64,000 nucleotides of DNA from Acidithiobacillus sp. HP-2 (GTDB lineage: Bacteria; Pseudomonadota; Gammaproteobacteria; Acidithiobacillales; Acidithiobacillaceae), in contig NZ_JACKZA010000010.1 of NCBI RefSeq assembly GCF_015100155.1, forward strand, positions 49,653-113,652, written 5' to 3'. Every line of letters starts with the position of its first letter. The stretch's first letter is position 1. This document shows positions 16,834 to 26,310 of the stretch, piece after piece. A program made the translations under genes and the position numbers. The notes under the pieces are model-generated. The model saw only the letters and a list, made by a program, of their open reading frames with translations, ran no database searches and was not told where the DNA came from.

Positions 16834-17490
16834 ATGTCACTTGAACTCCGCCATCTTCGTTACTTCATCGCGGTGGCTGAAGAGCTGCATTTCAGCCGCG
16901 CTGCAGAGCGTTTGGGCATTTCCCAACCGCCCCTCAGTCATCAGATTCATACGCTTGAAGAAATGTTGGGAGCCCGGCTGTTCGTACGCACTAACCGCCG
17001 GGTAGCCCTCACCGATGCAGGGGAAGCTTTTCTTAAAGAGGCTCGTGCCATTCTGGTCCAGGTGGATCGCGCCGTGGACTATGTGCGTAGCGTCGAACGC
17101 GGAGAGAAAGGAGAGCTGAACATCGGTATGACCTGCTCAACCATGTTGGCTGAACAGGTCCCCAGAGCCATATTCCAGTTTCGAACACAATTTCCGTCCG
17201 TGCATCTGAATCTGGAAGAGTTAAACTCTCTCGAACAAATAGAGGCATTGATCCACGGAAAAATACAGGTAGGTATTATGCGGGTTCAGCATTTACCGGC
17301 AATGCTGCAATCCCATATGCTCTATGCGCACCCCATAAAGGCAGTCACATCAAGGTGTCCTGACGTATTCCTCTGTCCGCATGTGTGTTACCCTTTTCAT
17401 GGGAGGTCGGCCCGGCCTTGCTCAATCGGCGGCAGACGCTCAAATAACCAGCCTTATGGACAAAACGCTTGGCAGGCCGAGGGCATTTAA
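16834..17490 (+). pseudogene. LysR-family regulator, truncated in the effector domain
   Basis: From ATG 16834 the frame encodes a full LysR DNA-binding domain: LELRHLRYFIAVAEELHFSR, LGISQPPLSHQIHTLEEMLG and RRVALTDAGEAFL. The first part of the effector domain follows, up to LPAMLQSHMLYAHP at about 17330. The next 50 codons (from KAVTSRCPDVF) do not look like LysR, so about half of the normal 300 aa is missing. In another frame, the segment after 17450 reads GRPRAFNEDKPL, which resembles the first residues of a TetR-type regulator. That points to a deletion joining two regulator remnants. Confidence 0.75.
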
Positions 17491-17683
17491 TGAAGATAAA
17501 CCTCTATGCAGTGGGGATGGTCGTGTAATAAATAGCCGCACAATATAGACTTATGTCATCTTACCTGATGGTTACCAGGGAATGGTGCGCTTACACAACA
17601 CCATGCAATAAATCGAAGCGATTAAACAGCAGTAATACAAACACCTATCAACGGAATCAAGCTAAACAAGGAGGAATCAGGCA

Positions 17684-18478
17684 TTGAGCACGGTAATTTA
17701 CGATAATGGTATCCATAAATGTATTGAATTCACCGATCTGGTAGAGGGTGAAGGTATTCAAGCCAATCAGTTTCTCATCGTCCATAACGGCGAAGGCATG
17801 CTTCTGGACCCCGGTGGTAACCTCACCTACAAGAATCTGCTGGCAGAGATGGCCAGCTATTTCCTGCCAGCGCGTCTGGATTATGTATTTGCCTCCCACG
17901 AGGACCCGGATATCGTCGCCTCTGCGAATGGATGGCTGCTGATTACCGACGCGAAGATTCTCATTGCCAACGAGTGGACCCGTTTTCTGCCGCACTTCTG
18001 CTCCAAAGGGATGACGGCGGGAAGGGTGATAGGCGTCCCGCCGCAAGGTATGGAAGTGAATCTGGCGGGGCAGGATCTTTTTATCATCCCAGCGCATTAC
18101 ATGCATTCTGTTGGCAATTTTCAGGTATATGATCCCCTCAGCAAGATTCTCTTTTCCGGAGATCTGGGGGCCAATCTGGTCAGCGGGCAGGATGCTGCCA
18201 AGGTGATTGAAGGCGCGGAAGCTTTCCAGGTGCATCGCGCTGCGTCTGGTATGGATGGCTTCCACCGTCGTTACATGGGCGGCCAGAAGGTCTGCAGACT
18301 TTGGACCCATATGGTCCGGGGAATGGATATTGACTGGATTGTGCCGCAGCACGGCGCCTCTTTTAAGGGAAAAGAGACGGTGAAGGCCTTTCTGGACTGG
18401 TTCGAAGCCCTGGAATCCGGGCCGGATCTGCTCAGTCAGGAGGACTTTCGATTTCCCATCCCTAACCCCACCCAATGA
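17684..18478 (+). CDS. Stand-alone di-iron MBL protein (flavodiiron/ODP-type domain)
   Basis: A 264-aa protein beginning at TTG 17684, with AAGGAGG about ten bases upstream. It has the beta-lactamase-like di-iron domain of flavodiiron proteins without the flavodoxin or rubredoxin parts. Candidate iron ligands are in FASHEDPDIV (His and two Asp in place of the usual HxExDH), PAHYMHSVGNF (His), ILFSGDLGA (bridging Asp) and VPQHGASF (His). Oxygen-binding di-iron proteins (ODP) of this size act as O2 sensors in some bacteria. The next gene, a Roadblock/LC7 protein, starts 11 bp later with its own good site, so the pair forms one unit. Sensing rather than reduction is inferred from the missing electron-transfer domain. 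Confidence 0.82.
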   Translation: MSTVIYDNGIHKCIEFTDLVEGEGIQANQFLIVHNGEGMLLDPGGNLTYKNLLAEMASYFLPARLDYVFASHEDPDIVASANGWLLITDAKILIANEWTRFLPHFCSKGMTAGRVIGVPPQGMEVNLAGQDLFIIPAHYMHSVGNFQVYDPLSKILFSGDLGANLVSGQDAAKVIEGAEAFQVHRAASGMDGFHRRYMGGQKVCRLWTHMVRGMDIDWIVPQHGASFKGKETVKAFLDWFEALESGPDLLSQEDFRFPIPNPTQ

Positions 18479-18489
18479 GGAGGTGTCCT

Positions 18490-18852
18490 GTGAATCTGGA
18501 GCAGTTTGAAGATCTGTATGCGCAACTGATCGCCCTTACCCCGGACATACAGGGCGTAGCGCTGATAACCAATGAGGGCACGGTGCTTTTTCAGACGGGC
18601 GAGACCGTTGCCGACGAAACCATTATTGGGGTTGCCGGTGCAGCGGTCATGCGTCTGGCTGAACACATCAGCGCGGGTCTTGCTGAATGCAATATGCAGG
18701 AAATCACCATTCGCTGTCATCGACATGCTGCCTTTTTTGCAGCAGCAGGGGCGGATACGCTTCTGATGCTGGTACTTCCAGCCGATACCGATACCCGACC
18801 ATTGGTGGAAATGGTGGCAAACCTCACCAATGCATTACCCCATAACAAATAA
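18490..18852 (+). CDS. Roadblock/LC7-domain protein
   Basis: A 120-aa protein starting at GTG 18490 behind AGGAGGTGTCC; the open frame extends to 18475 but that start has no site. The sequence has the Roadblock/LC7 pattern: a helix (LEQFEDLYAQLIAL), a beta-strand pair (QGVALITNEGTVLF), a long helix (VAGAAVMRLAEHISAG) and a strand (DTLLMLVLPADTD). Bacterial relatives (MglB-like) bind and regulate small Ras-like GTPases or form homodimeric platforms. No GTPase is adjacent here. It is paired with the di-iron MBL protein, which suggests that the two proteins work together. Confidence 0.78.
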   Translation: MNLEQFEDLYAQLIALTPDIQGVALITNEGTVLFQTGETVADETIIGVAGAAVMRLAEHISAGLAECNMQEITIRCHRHAAFFAAAGADTLLMLVLPADTDTRPLVEMVANLTNALPHNK

Positions 18853-19145
18853 CAGTACTGGGGGCAGTAAGATTATGACTGACTATCAGGATATCCTGGC
18901 TATTTTGGGGCGTTGCATTTGGTATGGGATACAACAAATACCCACGGTTTATCGTTGCGACTTTGTGTGTCATCGGCCATGCCGGTTTCATCACGCCGGG
19001 TTTCAAATAGCTTTCTGCTTGGGGCAATGAGAGCTGCCGGCGCAATAAGTAACGCCCATGTTGTGTTGTTGCGCCGGATAATGGTTTGACGGAAATACGC
19101 AGATCCGCTATTTTAGCACCCACTTATCTTAATAAGGGCATAATA

Positions 19146-20468
19146 ATGGGCCTTAGTCGCATTTTCTGGTCCTCCCTTGTGGTGACCTGGATTCTGGGTA
19201 CATCCCCTGCCTGGGCAGAAAACCTGATTGACGCCTATCAGCAGGCCTACCATACCGACCCGGTACTGGCCCAGGCCCGCGCCGAACTGGCCGCACAAAT
19301 GCAGGACAAGCCCCTGGCGCGTTCAGCCCTGCTGCCCCATGTGGGGGTTGGTGCAGCGGTGGGCTTCAATACCGCCGACATTACCGGCTTTGGCAATATC
19401 GACATTAATCGCGCCTATTTGTCCGACAGCTACAGCGTCAATATCACCCAATCCGTATTCAACGGCCAGGCCTGGACGGCGCTGAAACAGGCCGACTCAC
19501 GGATTCAGGCCAGCGCTGCCGGCCTGACCTACACCGAACAGCAGCTCGCCCTGCAGGTCGCCAAGGCCTATTTCGGGGTGCTGGAAGCCCAGGCCCAGGA
19601 ACGGGTGGCGCAAAAGCAGAAATCACTGCTGGAAAGCATTTACCGGCAAACCGAAGCCACCCTGAAAATAGGCACGGGAGACATTATCGCCGTGCGTGAG
19701 GCCCAAGCCCGGGTTGATGCCGCCGAAGCCGATCTCATCAAAGCCAGCAACGGGGTGGCGATCGCCGGGAAACAGTTACAGCGCCTGACGCATCATCCCA
19801 TTGGCGTGCTGGAACCCTTGGGCCATTATCAGGCCCTGGGTCCACAGCCCGATGATATGCAGAGCTGGGTGCACAGTGCCGTTCAGGATCAGCCGCTGAT
19901 GCATCAGGCCCAGGCCCAGCTCCATACGGCCCAGCAGGAAGTCCAATACCATCAGCGCGCCCGCTGGCCGGTAGTCAACCTGCAGGGCGTAGCCCAGCAT
20001 GCCCTCGGGAATCCTTTTCCGGGGCTGGTCATGAATCAGGCCGGCGTCAGCCTGAACTTGTCCGTCCCCCTGTATGAAGGCGGCAACATTTCCGCCTCCG
20101 TGCAAAAAGCCCAGGCGCAAACCGTAGCCAGTGTGGATCATGTTGCCAATGTGCGCGATGACGTCACCCTGAACACCCAAACCGCCTTTCTCAATCTGAA
20201 AAACAGTGTAGCGCAGCTCAAGGCCGCCAAAGAAACCGTAGACTCTGCCAAGCTATCCCTGGAAGGAACGCGCAAGGGTTATGAAGTAGGTACCCGCTCC
20301 ATCATTGACCTGCTGCACACCGCCACCGACTACGTGCGTGCCGAGCAGGACTATAACGTCGCTTTCTACAACCAGGTGATTGCCCGGGTGCAGCTCAAGG
20401 CGGCTTCCGGACAAATCAATATGGCGGATCTGCAGGCTATCAATGCCTTGTTGAAAAAAAGCGCTTAG
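19146..20468 (+). CDS. tolC: TolC-family outer-membrane channel
   Basis: A 440-aa protein from ATG 19146 with a signal peptide ending in SPAWA (about residue 25). Two tandem outer-membrane-efflux repeats are visible. In each, a helical hairpin starts with a LxxAYQxAYxxDP-like motif (NLIDAYQQAYHTDPVLAQAR) or its counterpart in the second half, with VSLNLSVPLYEGG before the second beta-hairpin. TolC trimers form the exit duct for type I secretion and tripartite efflux. The 293 bp upstream of it hold no gene, and no pump genes are adjacent, so it may serve several inner-membrane systems. The start at 19086 adds a non-signal stretch and was rejected. Confidence 0.9.
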   Translation: MGLSRIFWSSLVVTWILGTSPAWAENLIDAYQQAYHTDPVLAQARAELAAQMQDKPLARSALLPHVGVGAAVGFNTADITGFGNIDINRAYLSDSYSVNITQSVFNGQAWTALKQADSRIQASAAGLTYTEQQLALQVAKAYFGVLEAQAQERVAQKQKSLLESIYRQTEATLKIGTGDIIAVREAQARVDAAEADLIKASNGVAIAGKQLQRLTHHPIGVLEPLGHYQALGPQPDDMQSWVHSAVQDQPLMHQAQAQLHTAQQEVQYHQRARWPVVNLQGVAQHALGNPFPGLVMNQAGVSLNLSVPLYEGGNISASVQKAQAQTVASVDHVANVRDDVTLNTQTAFLNLKNSVAQLKAAKETVDSAKLSLEGTRKGYEVGTRSIIDLLHTATDYVRAEQDYNVAFYNQVIARVQLKAASGQINMADLQAINALLKKSA

Positions 20469-20562
20469 TCCTAAAAACAGCTACGGCATTTTCAACTGAA
20501 TGGAGAACTGCAACACTGAGCATCCGCATTTAACTTAACGGCCTTTGGTGGGTAGCCTTTGC

Positions 20563-21951
20563 TCAGGTACCCGCCAGCACGTCCATCACCGCCTGCTCGT
20601 CATACACTTTGCTGTCCACCTTGCAGTACACCGCGCCTTCATCCTTGAATACCGCCACCTCAGCAATACCCGGAAGCGCCAGCAAACGGGTAGTCAGATT
20701 ACTCTGACGCTCCGCCGCTTCTGTCAAAGTGAATACCCGGGTCGCCAGGTAACGGGGCCTTTGCATGGTCAGGGCAACCACCAGCCAGATGGCATAAATA
20801 ATGGCTACCGCCCAGAAAATATCGCTGTAATTACGCGCGCCCGGAATATACAGCAAACCACCCAGCAAGCCTCCACAAAAAGCACCCAAAAATTCGGACG
20901 TGGTATACACACCGGTTGCCGTACCTTTGGCACCGGGATGACAGAATTTAGCGACCAACGAAGGCAGGCTGGCTTCAAGCACATTGAAGCCCATGAAAAA
21001 CAGGAAAAGCGCTACGGCAATCAGCCAGATATTATGGGCTGACAGCGCCATCAAAATGACCGAAACCAGTAAAATCGCAATGGCGATGATGAATACTTCC
21101 TTGAGCTTCCGTTTGGCTTCGCCCACGATAATCATCGGCAGCATGGCGACGAAAGAGAGCAGCATGACCGGCAAATACAGCATCCATTGATCATTCAGAC
21201 TGAGCAGCGGATGCCGGGGATCAATCAGCACCAGCGGCAGCACCACGAATATGGCCGTGAGCCCGGTATGCAGGGAAAAAATGCCAAAATCCAGTCGCAA
21301 CAAGCTGGGATCGCGCAACACATCGCCCAACATGGCCGGGCTCATTTCCGCATCGCGATGAAAGCGGGTGGGAACTGCCGGAATCACCAGGTAAAGAACG
21401 CCAATGGCGGCAAGGGACAAGACCGCAGTGAGCCAGAATATGCCACTGACCCCAATCCAGTGGGCAAGGGGCGCGGAAAGAATCAGGGAAATACTGAAAC
21501 TGATGCCAATGGTAATGCCGATAATCGCCATGGCCTTGGTCCAGCGTTCTTCCCGAACCAGGTCGGCGGTCAGGGCAATAATGGCGGCTGCCACTGCGCC
21601 AGCCCCTTGCACAATGCGGCCAATCAACAACCATTCAATACTGGTCGCCGTAGCAGCAATGGCACTACCAATGGCAAATATCAGCAGCCCTATGGCAATG
21701 ACCGGCTTGCGTCCCCATTTGTCAGAAAGTTTGCCGAAGGGAATCTGAAAAAAGGCCTGGGTCAGTCCATAGGCTCCCAGAGCAACACCTATTAACACCG
21801 GATGGTCCATGGCACCCCGTAAACCATGGGCATAAACAGAAAACACCGGGAGAACCAGAAAGAGTCCCAACAATCTCAGGCCAAATATTCCGGCCAGGGA
21901 AAATACGGCTCGGCGTTCCTTCTGATTGAGTGCGGCTTCAGGATTTTTCAT
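20563..21951 (-). CDS. MFS transporter of the YajR type with C-terminal YAM domain
   Basis: A 462-aa major facilitator protein. Twelve membrane segments are predictable; the loop 2-3 signature is GKLSDKWGRKPVI, and motif IVQGAGAVAAAI marks TM4. After the last membrane segment, a soluble domain of about 60 residues (LTTRLLALPGIAEVAVFKDEGAVYCKVD) has the ferredoxin-like form of the YajR YAM domain. This architecture is typical of YajR, a proton-driven drug/unknown-substrate exporter. The gene lies 17 bp downstream of a clcA gene on the same strand and may be co-transcribed with the two chloride transporters. Substrate unknown. Confidence 0.88.
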   Translation of the reverse strand: MKNPEAALNQKERRAVFSLAGIFGLRLLGLFLVLPVFSVYAHGLRGAMDHPVLIGVALGAYGLTQAFFQIPFGKLSDKWGRKPVIAIGLLIFAIGSAIAATATSIEWLLIGRIVQGAGAVAAAIIALTADLVREERWTKAMAIIGITIGISFSISLILSAPLAHWIGVSGIFWLTAVLSLAAIGVLYLVIPAVPTRFHRDAEMSPAMLGDVLRDPSLLRLDFGIFSLHTGLTAIFVVLPLVLIDPRHPLLSLNDQWMLYLPVMLLSFVAMLPMIIVGEAKRKLKEVFIIAIAILLVSVILMALSAHNIWLIAVALFLFFMGFNVLEASLPSLVAKFCHPGAKGTATGVYTTSEFLGAFCGGLLGGLLYIPGARNYSDIFWAVAIIYAIWLVVALTMQRPRYLATRVFTLTEAAERQSNLTTRLLALPGIAEVAVFKDEGAVYCKVDSKVYDEQAVMDVLAGT

Positions 21952-21968
21952 GTACAGCTCCTTGCTGA

Positions 21969-23384
21969 CTATTTATCGGACGATTTATCCGGGTGGATTT
22001 TTTCCTGGACAACATAATGATTTTCTGGAATATCAAGACCCTTTTTGAAGAGCGGGTAGGTATAAATACTCTGTTCCAGAAACACCCGGCGCAATGCAAA
22101 AGCCGTCAGTGAAGTGACCATGGCCGGGAGCAGAATATGATAATTATTCGTCAATTCCACCACCATGACCGGCGCACTGATCAGGGCTCCAGTACTTGCC
22201 CCAACCATCCCCGCCATTCCGCACATGGCAAATAGTGGAATACTGCCATGCCAACCCAGCAAGCCCTCTGCCAGATAACCAACGCCTGCACCCATGGCCG
22301 CCCCCATAAACAGGGAAGGCGAAAAAATCCCGCCAGAACCGCCCGTACCAATGGTCAGACTGGTGGCAACGCCTTTCAGAATCAACAGTAAAATCAGAAA
22401 GCCGAGCAGATGTAAGTGACCGGTCAAAATTTCCGAAATAGCAAAATAACTGCCACCAATCAGGTAATAATGGCCGGTAAACCAGAACATTCCATACAGG
22501 AGCAACCCCACCAGCAACATGGCACTCATGTGTCGCAAATAAGGATTGGGCAAGTAGTATTTGCTGGTCTGCCCTGTCCAGGTCAGCAACTGTATGAACA
22601 AAAAGCTCATCAAACCTGCCACAATGCCCAGCAGCGCAAAAGCCGGAAGCATCAGGCTCCCGGAAAGTGTCGGTGTGGGCACATAGGCGAGAATATGAAA
22701 ATTGCCCAGACCGGTTTCCGTGATCCAGGTCGCGGAAACCGTTGCTACCAGCGTGGATAACACCGTCCAGGGGCGCCAGTCGGGCACAATGACTTCCATG
22801 GCAAAAAACCAGCCACCCAGAGGGGCATTAAAAACCGCTGCGATGCCCGCACCGACTCCGCAACCCACCAGATGAATACGGCGACTGTCGGACATGGGCA
22901 GCACATGGCCCATTAATGCGCCCATTGCCGCACCAAACTGCATGGCGGGTCCCTCGCGCCCCGCAGAACCTCCCGAACCCAGAGTCAGCGCCGTCGCCAG
23001 TGGCCGTAAAACGGCAATAATGGGGCGTATGCGTCCGCCATCCGTGTGCACCGACTCCATCACCTGACTGACGCCTGCACCTTCAACTTCCGTGGTGACC
23101 CGTTGCACCAGAATGGTGACCAGAAAGGCACCCAATACCGGCACCAGAATCACCCACGGTCCCCAACGTGCTGGTGTGGATGGCAAATGCTCGTTGTAAT
23201 AAAAACTCCAGCTTCCCTGAAAAAACAGGTTGTGGAGCAGCGCTACCAGATAATGGAAAAGCAAAGCACCGCCACCGGCTAACAAGCCCACAAAGGCACC
23301 GAGAAGGATCAATCCGGGCCCTTCACCCACCGGAGAAAGCCGATCATGGAGAGTGCGGCGCAGGCTTGTCCATGTCTGTTTCAT
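21969..23384 (-). CDS. ClC-type chloride/proton antiporter (no CBS domain)
   Basis: A 471-aa ClC protein from ATG 23384. Selectivity-filter motifs are visible: GSGGSAGREGPAMQFGAA carries the GREGP gating Glu, and GTGGSGGIFSPSLFMGAA carries the GxFxP pattern. A membrane-only protein of this length matches the bacterial antiporters that export protons in exchange for chloride during extreme acid stress. That would suit an acidophile. The gene is 16 bp downstream of a second, longer ClC gene and just upstream of the YajR-type gene. The open frame reaches 23450, but the extra leader has no ClC-like sequence. Confidence 0.9.
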   Translation of the reverse strand: MKQTWTSLRRTLHDRLSPVGEGPGLILLGAFVGLLAGGGALLFHYLVALLHNLFFQGSWSFYYNEHLPSTPARWGPWVILVPVLGAFLVTILVQRVTTEVEGAGVSQVMESVHTDGGRIRPIIAVLRPLATALTLGSGGSAGREGPAMQFGAAMGALMGHVLPMSDSRRIHLVGCGVGAGIAAVFNAPLGGWFFAMEVIVPDWRPWTVLSTLVATVSATWITETGLGNFHILAYVPTPTLSGSLMLPAFALLGIVAGLMSFLFIQLLTWTGQTSKYYLPNPYLRHMSAMLLVGLLLYGMFWFTGHYYLIGGSYFAISEILTGHLHLLGFLILLLILKGVATSLTIGTGGSGGIFSPSLFMGAAMGAGVGYLAEGLLGWHGSIPLFAMCGMAGMVGASTGALISAPVMVVELTNNYHILLPAMVTSLTAFALRRVFLEQSIYTYPLFKKGLDIPENHYVVQEKIHPDKSSDK

Positions 23385-23400
23385 CGTACGGTACCCCGAC

Positions 23401-25251
23401 TCATTGCGGGCCTCGCTCCGGTCGCAGCAGGACCTGAGGCAGAGAGGCATAACTGAGAATATCTTCCACGGTCACCACAGCCACCACATCCTCATGATGT
23501 TCGGGGGGATCCTTTTTGCAGAGCAGCGCCGTCTCGCAGGCACAGGCGCGCAGACGGGCGACCAGATCATAAAGCTGACTGTCATCACGCACCGCCACCC
23601 AGTCGGTACTGGCCAGATCACTCAAGGGCACCTGGCGGATTTCCCGACGCAGAATTTCTGCCACCCGATGCGCAGGAATGACCGCCAAAGGCATGGTCCC
23701 TTCAATGATCAGCACATGGGGCAACTCGCGACGATGCAGGAGTATTTTCTGTAAATCCTCCAATGTCCGGTCGCCGCGCAGGCGTACCATGGGCGTTTCG
23801 ATGAGTTGCGCCGCAGGACGCATCAGGTAAAGATTGCTGTGCCGGGCTTCAGGAATAAAATGTCCCCGCCGGATCAGCTTGCGCGTGTAGATGCTCTCGC
23901 GGGTAAACAGTCTGCGCACACCAAAAGCCAAGCCCGATACCACAATCAACGGGATAATGATGTGGTAGTCGTTGGTCATCTCAAAAATCATGACGGCGCC
24001 AGTGACGGCGGCTCCGGTAGACGCCCCGACCATCCCTGCCATACCCAGTGCAGCGCCCACCGCCATACCCATCTGATAGTCCGGAATCCATTGACTCACC
24101 AGGGCTGCGAAAGCGCCCCCCATCACAGCACCCACGAACAGGGAAGGAGAAAAAACCCCGCCGGATCCTCCCGAACCCAAAGTGACCGAAAAGGAAAACA
24201 CCTTCAATACCAACAACAGCAGCAGAAAGCCGGGATTCAGCAGGGTACTTTCCAGAACATTCTGGACCGTGGCATAACCCACGCCCTCCACATAATAATG
24301 TCCGGTGAAGCGTTGGATCAAATACATGGCCAGGCCTACCGCAGCCATTCCCGAAATTGCGCGCAGATAGGCGTTTTTGAACCATTTGTCGAGCAGATCT
24401 TCGGTCCAGTACAGGGCATTGGTGAACAGCAAACCCACGCCCCCTACCAACAACCCAAAAACCACATAGGCTACATAATCGGCAGCTGTTTCATGTGCTG
24501 TGCTGGCAATAATGCTGGCAGGAATCACAAAAGAAGGATGATTTCCCAGAAACAGGCGTGACACAAAGGTGGCGGTTCCGGTGGCAATCATGACCGGCAC
24601 CAGAGTACGGGCACTGACTTCCACCAGCATCAATTCCACCGCAAACAGAATGCCGCCAACCGGCGTATTGAAAGTGGCCGCAATTCCGGCACCGGCACCG
24701 GCAGCAATCAGGCCCAGACGCTGCCACTCATGCAAGCGCAACCATTGCGACAGACTGGACCCAAAGGCTGCGCCCATCTGGATAATGGGCCCTTCCCGAC
24801 CCACTGAGCCGCCACTCCCAATGGTAATGGCCGAAGCCAGCGCCTTGATCAGGACCACGGCAGGGCGAATCACCCCGCGCTTGTAGTAAATGGCATCCAT
24901 CACCTCGGGCACGCCATGACCTTTGGCCTCGGGTGCAAAGTTGCGCACCAGCCAGACCACAATCAGACCACCGATAATGGGGGCCAAAATGATTCCAGCG
25001 CCCCAGATACTGGCATCGGAATGTTGCAGTGCATTAAAAGAAAAGGACCACTGACCAAAGAAAAACAGGTTGTGCATCAGGCCGATGAGACGCCGAAATG
25101 CCACCGCCCCCAGCCCGGCAATAATGCCGACAAAAAAGGCCAGCAACAGATGGAATAAAGGGTTGCGGCGCAGCCTGCCCTGCCATCCGCCTACTTCTCT
25201 TTCGATTACATGGGTCAAAACTTCAGGAGCAATTGGGGTATTTTCCGGCAT
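23401..25251 (-). CDS. ClC-type chloride channel/antiporter with C-terminal CBS pair
   Basis: A 616-aa ClC protein from ATG 25251 (AAGAG precedes it; a TTG at 25305 is an alternative). The membrane part has GSGGSVGREGPIIQMGAA and GSGGSGGVFSPSLFVGAV, as in its neighbour. From about residue 440 to the end a regulatory domain with two CBS-like motifs is seen (MVRLRGDRTLEDLQKILLH, then PLSDLASTDWVAVRDDSQLY). CBS pairs gate transport in response to nucleotides in other ClC proteins. Divergent from a LysR gene 92 bp away (25252-25343), which may control the pair. The two ClC proteins are clearly paralogues but diverged too far to be a recent duplication. Confidence 0.9.
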   Translation of the reverse strand: MPENTPIAPEVLTHVIEREVGGWQGRLRRNPLFHLLLAFFVGIIAGLGAVAFRRLIGLMHNLFFFGQWSFSFNALQHSDASIWGAGIILAPIIGGLIVVWLVRNFAPEAKGHGVPEVMDAIYYKRGVIRPAVVLIKALASAITIGSGGSVGREGPIIQMGAAFGSSLSQWLRLHEWQRLGLIAAGAGAGIAATFNTPVGGILFAVELMLVEVSARTLVPVMIATGTATFVSRLFLGNHPSFVIPASIIASTAHETAADYVAYVVFGLLVGGVGLLFTNALYWTEDLLDKWFKNAYLRAISGMAAVGLAMYLIQRFTGHYYVEGVGYATVQNVLESTLLNPGFLLLLLVLKVFSFSVTLGSGGSGGVFSPSLFVGAVMGGAFAALVSQWIPDYQMGMAVGAALGMAGMVGASTGAAVTGAVMIFEMTNDYHIIIPLIVVSGLAFGVRRLFTRESIYTRKLIRRGHFIPEARHSNLYLMRPAAQLIETPMVRLRGDRTLEDLQKILLHRRELPHVLIIEGTMPLAVIPAHRVAEILRREIRQVPLSDLASTDWVAVRDDSQLYDLVARLRACACETALLCKKDPPEHHEDVVAVVTVEDILSYASLPQVLLRPERGPQ

Positions 25252-25343
25252 TACCAACTCTTGGAAATGATTTTGTTTTGACGGTACGCTATCCTTGAAA
25301 CTCAAACAAATCGATTTAGTTGAATATTGATTCGGATTAATTG

Positions 25344-26261
25344 ATGAATATTAGCGCAGAACAATGGCTGACCCTCTTACTGCTCGCCGAAACCGGCAGT
25401 GTCAGCGAAGTCGCCTCCCGCCTGCATCGTGGTCAACCGGCGATTTCTGAACGTCTGCATAAAATATCGGAAGAAGTCGGCGAGCCCCTCTATATCCGGG
25501 AGGGGGGCAGCATCCGCCTGACGGAAGCCGGTCAGGTTCTGTTGCCCGATATCCGCCAGCTCCGGGACAAAATCAGCGACATAGAACGCCTGGTTGCCCG
25601 CCGCCAGTCCCTGCAGAGCGGCGATTTGCGCATTGCCTCGACCAGTCTGATTGCCAACCACCTCCTCCCGGCCTACCTGCAAAAGTTTCAGAGCAATCAT
25701 CCAGATATCAATCTGCACATCAAAAGTGGCGTGACTTACTGGCAGGATATTCAGCTTTCCGAAATTGACATTCTTTTTTTTGAGGGGGATATGGATATTC
25801 CCAACCTCCCCGCCTACTACGAAAAACTGCCCTGGTGTGCGGATGAAATTATTGCCATCGTCCCCCATGACCATCCCCTGGCCATTCACGCGGAAGTTCC
25901 CATTCAGGATTTTCAGGTTTATCCAATCATCTGGCGGGAACCTTCCTCGGGTGTGCGCAAAATCATGGAAGGCGTTTTTAACGCCAGAGATATTCAGCCA
26001 CAACGCTACGTGGAAGTAGCTGATGTGGAATCGGTGGGCGCCATGGTTCAAGCCGGACTCGGAGTAGGCTTCATCACCCGAACGGTTTTTGAAAAACGCC
26101 TGGATTGGGGACTTCATGGTATCCGCATAGCCGCCCCCAGTCCGGTCTGGAGAAGCTATATTGCCGTCCCCAAAAGTCTGCAAAGATCCCGAGTACTTTC
26201 CACCTTCATGGATATTCTCGGCATCGACAGGAACGCCCGTAGCCGAACCCTACACGACTGA
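25344..26261 (+). CDS. LysR-family regulator divergent from the ClC genes
   Basis: A 305-aa LysR protein starting at ATG 25344 (TTG 25341 is adjacent). The DNA-binding domain is WLTLLLLAETGSVSEVASRLHRGQPAISERLHKIS, followed by LTEAGQVLLPDIRQL. The effector domain contains GDLRIASTSLIANHLLPAYL, IIAIVPHDHPLA and GAMVQAGLGVGFITRTV. Its position, divergent from the chloride transporter gene and upstream of an AI-2E-type transporter gene, makes either a possible target. No operator half-site stands out in the intergenic region. Effector unknown. Confidence 0.88.
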   Translation: MNISAEQWLTLLLLAETGSVSEVASRLHRGQPAISERLHKISEEVGEPLYIREGGSIRLTEAGQVLLPDIRQLRDKISDIERLVARRQSLQSGDLRIASTSLIANHLLPAYLQKFQSNHPDINLHIKSGVTYWQDIQLSEIDILFFEGDMDIPNLPAYYEKLPWCADEIIAIVPHDHPLAIHAEVPIQDFQVYPIIWREPSSGVRKIMEGVFNARDIQPQRYVEVADVESVGAMVQAGLGVGFITRTVFEKRLDWGLHGIRIAAPSPVWRSYIAVPKSLQRSRVLSTFMDILGIDRNARSRTLHD

Positions 26262-26310
26262 TATACTCTGCGAATTCGCGGCTTGATCCACACGGAGCAT
26301 ACGTCAATTC

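Noticed and set aside
17458-17530. TetR-type N-terminus (GRPRAFNEDKPL)
   Set aside because: Only about a dozen residues match, in a frame that soon ends. It is mentioned with the truncated LysR gene but is too short to annotate.
23806-24561. 251-codon plus-strand frame
   Set aside because: It is antisense to the CBS-type ClC gene, with His/Gln-rich composition typical of a shadow frame.
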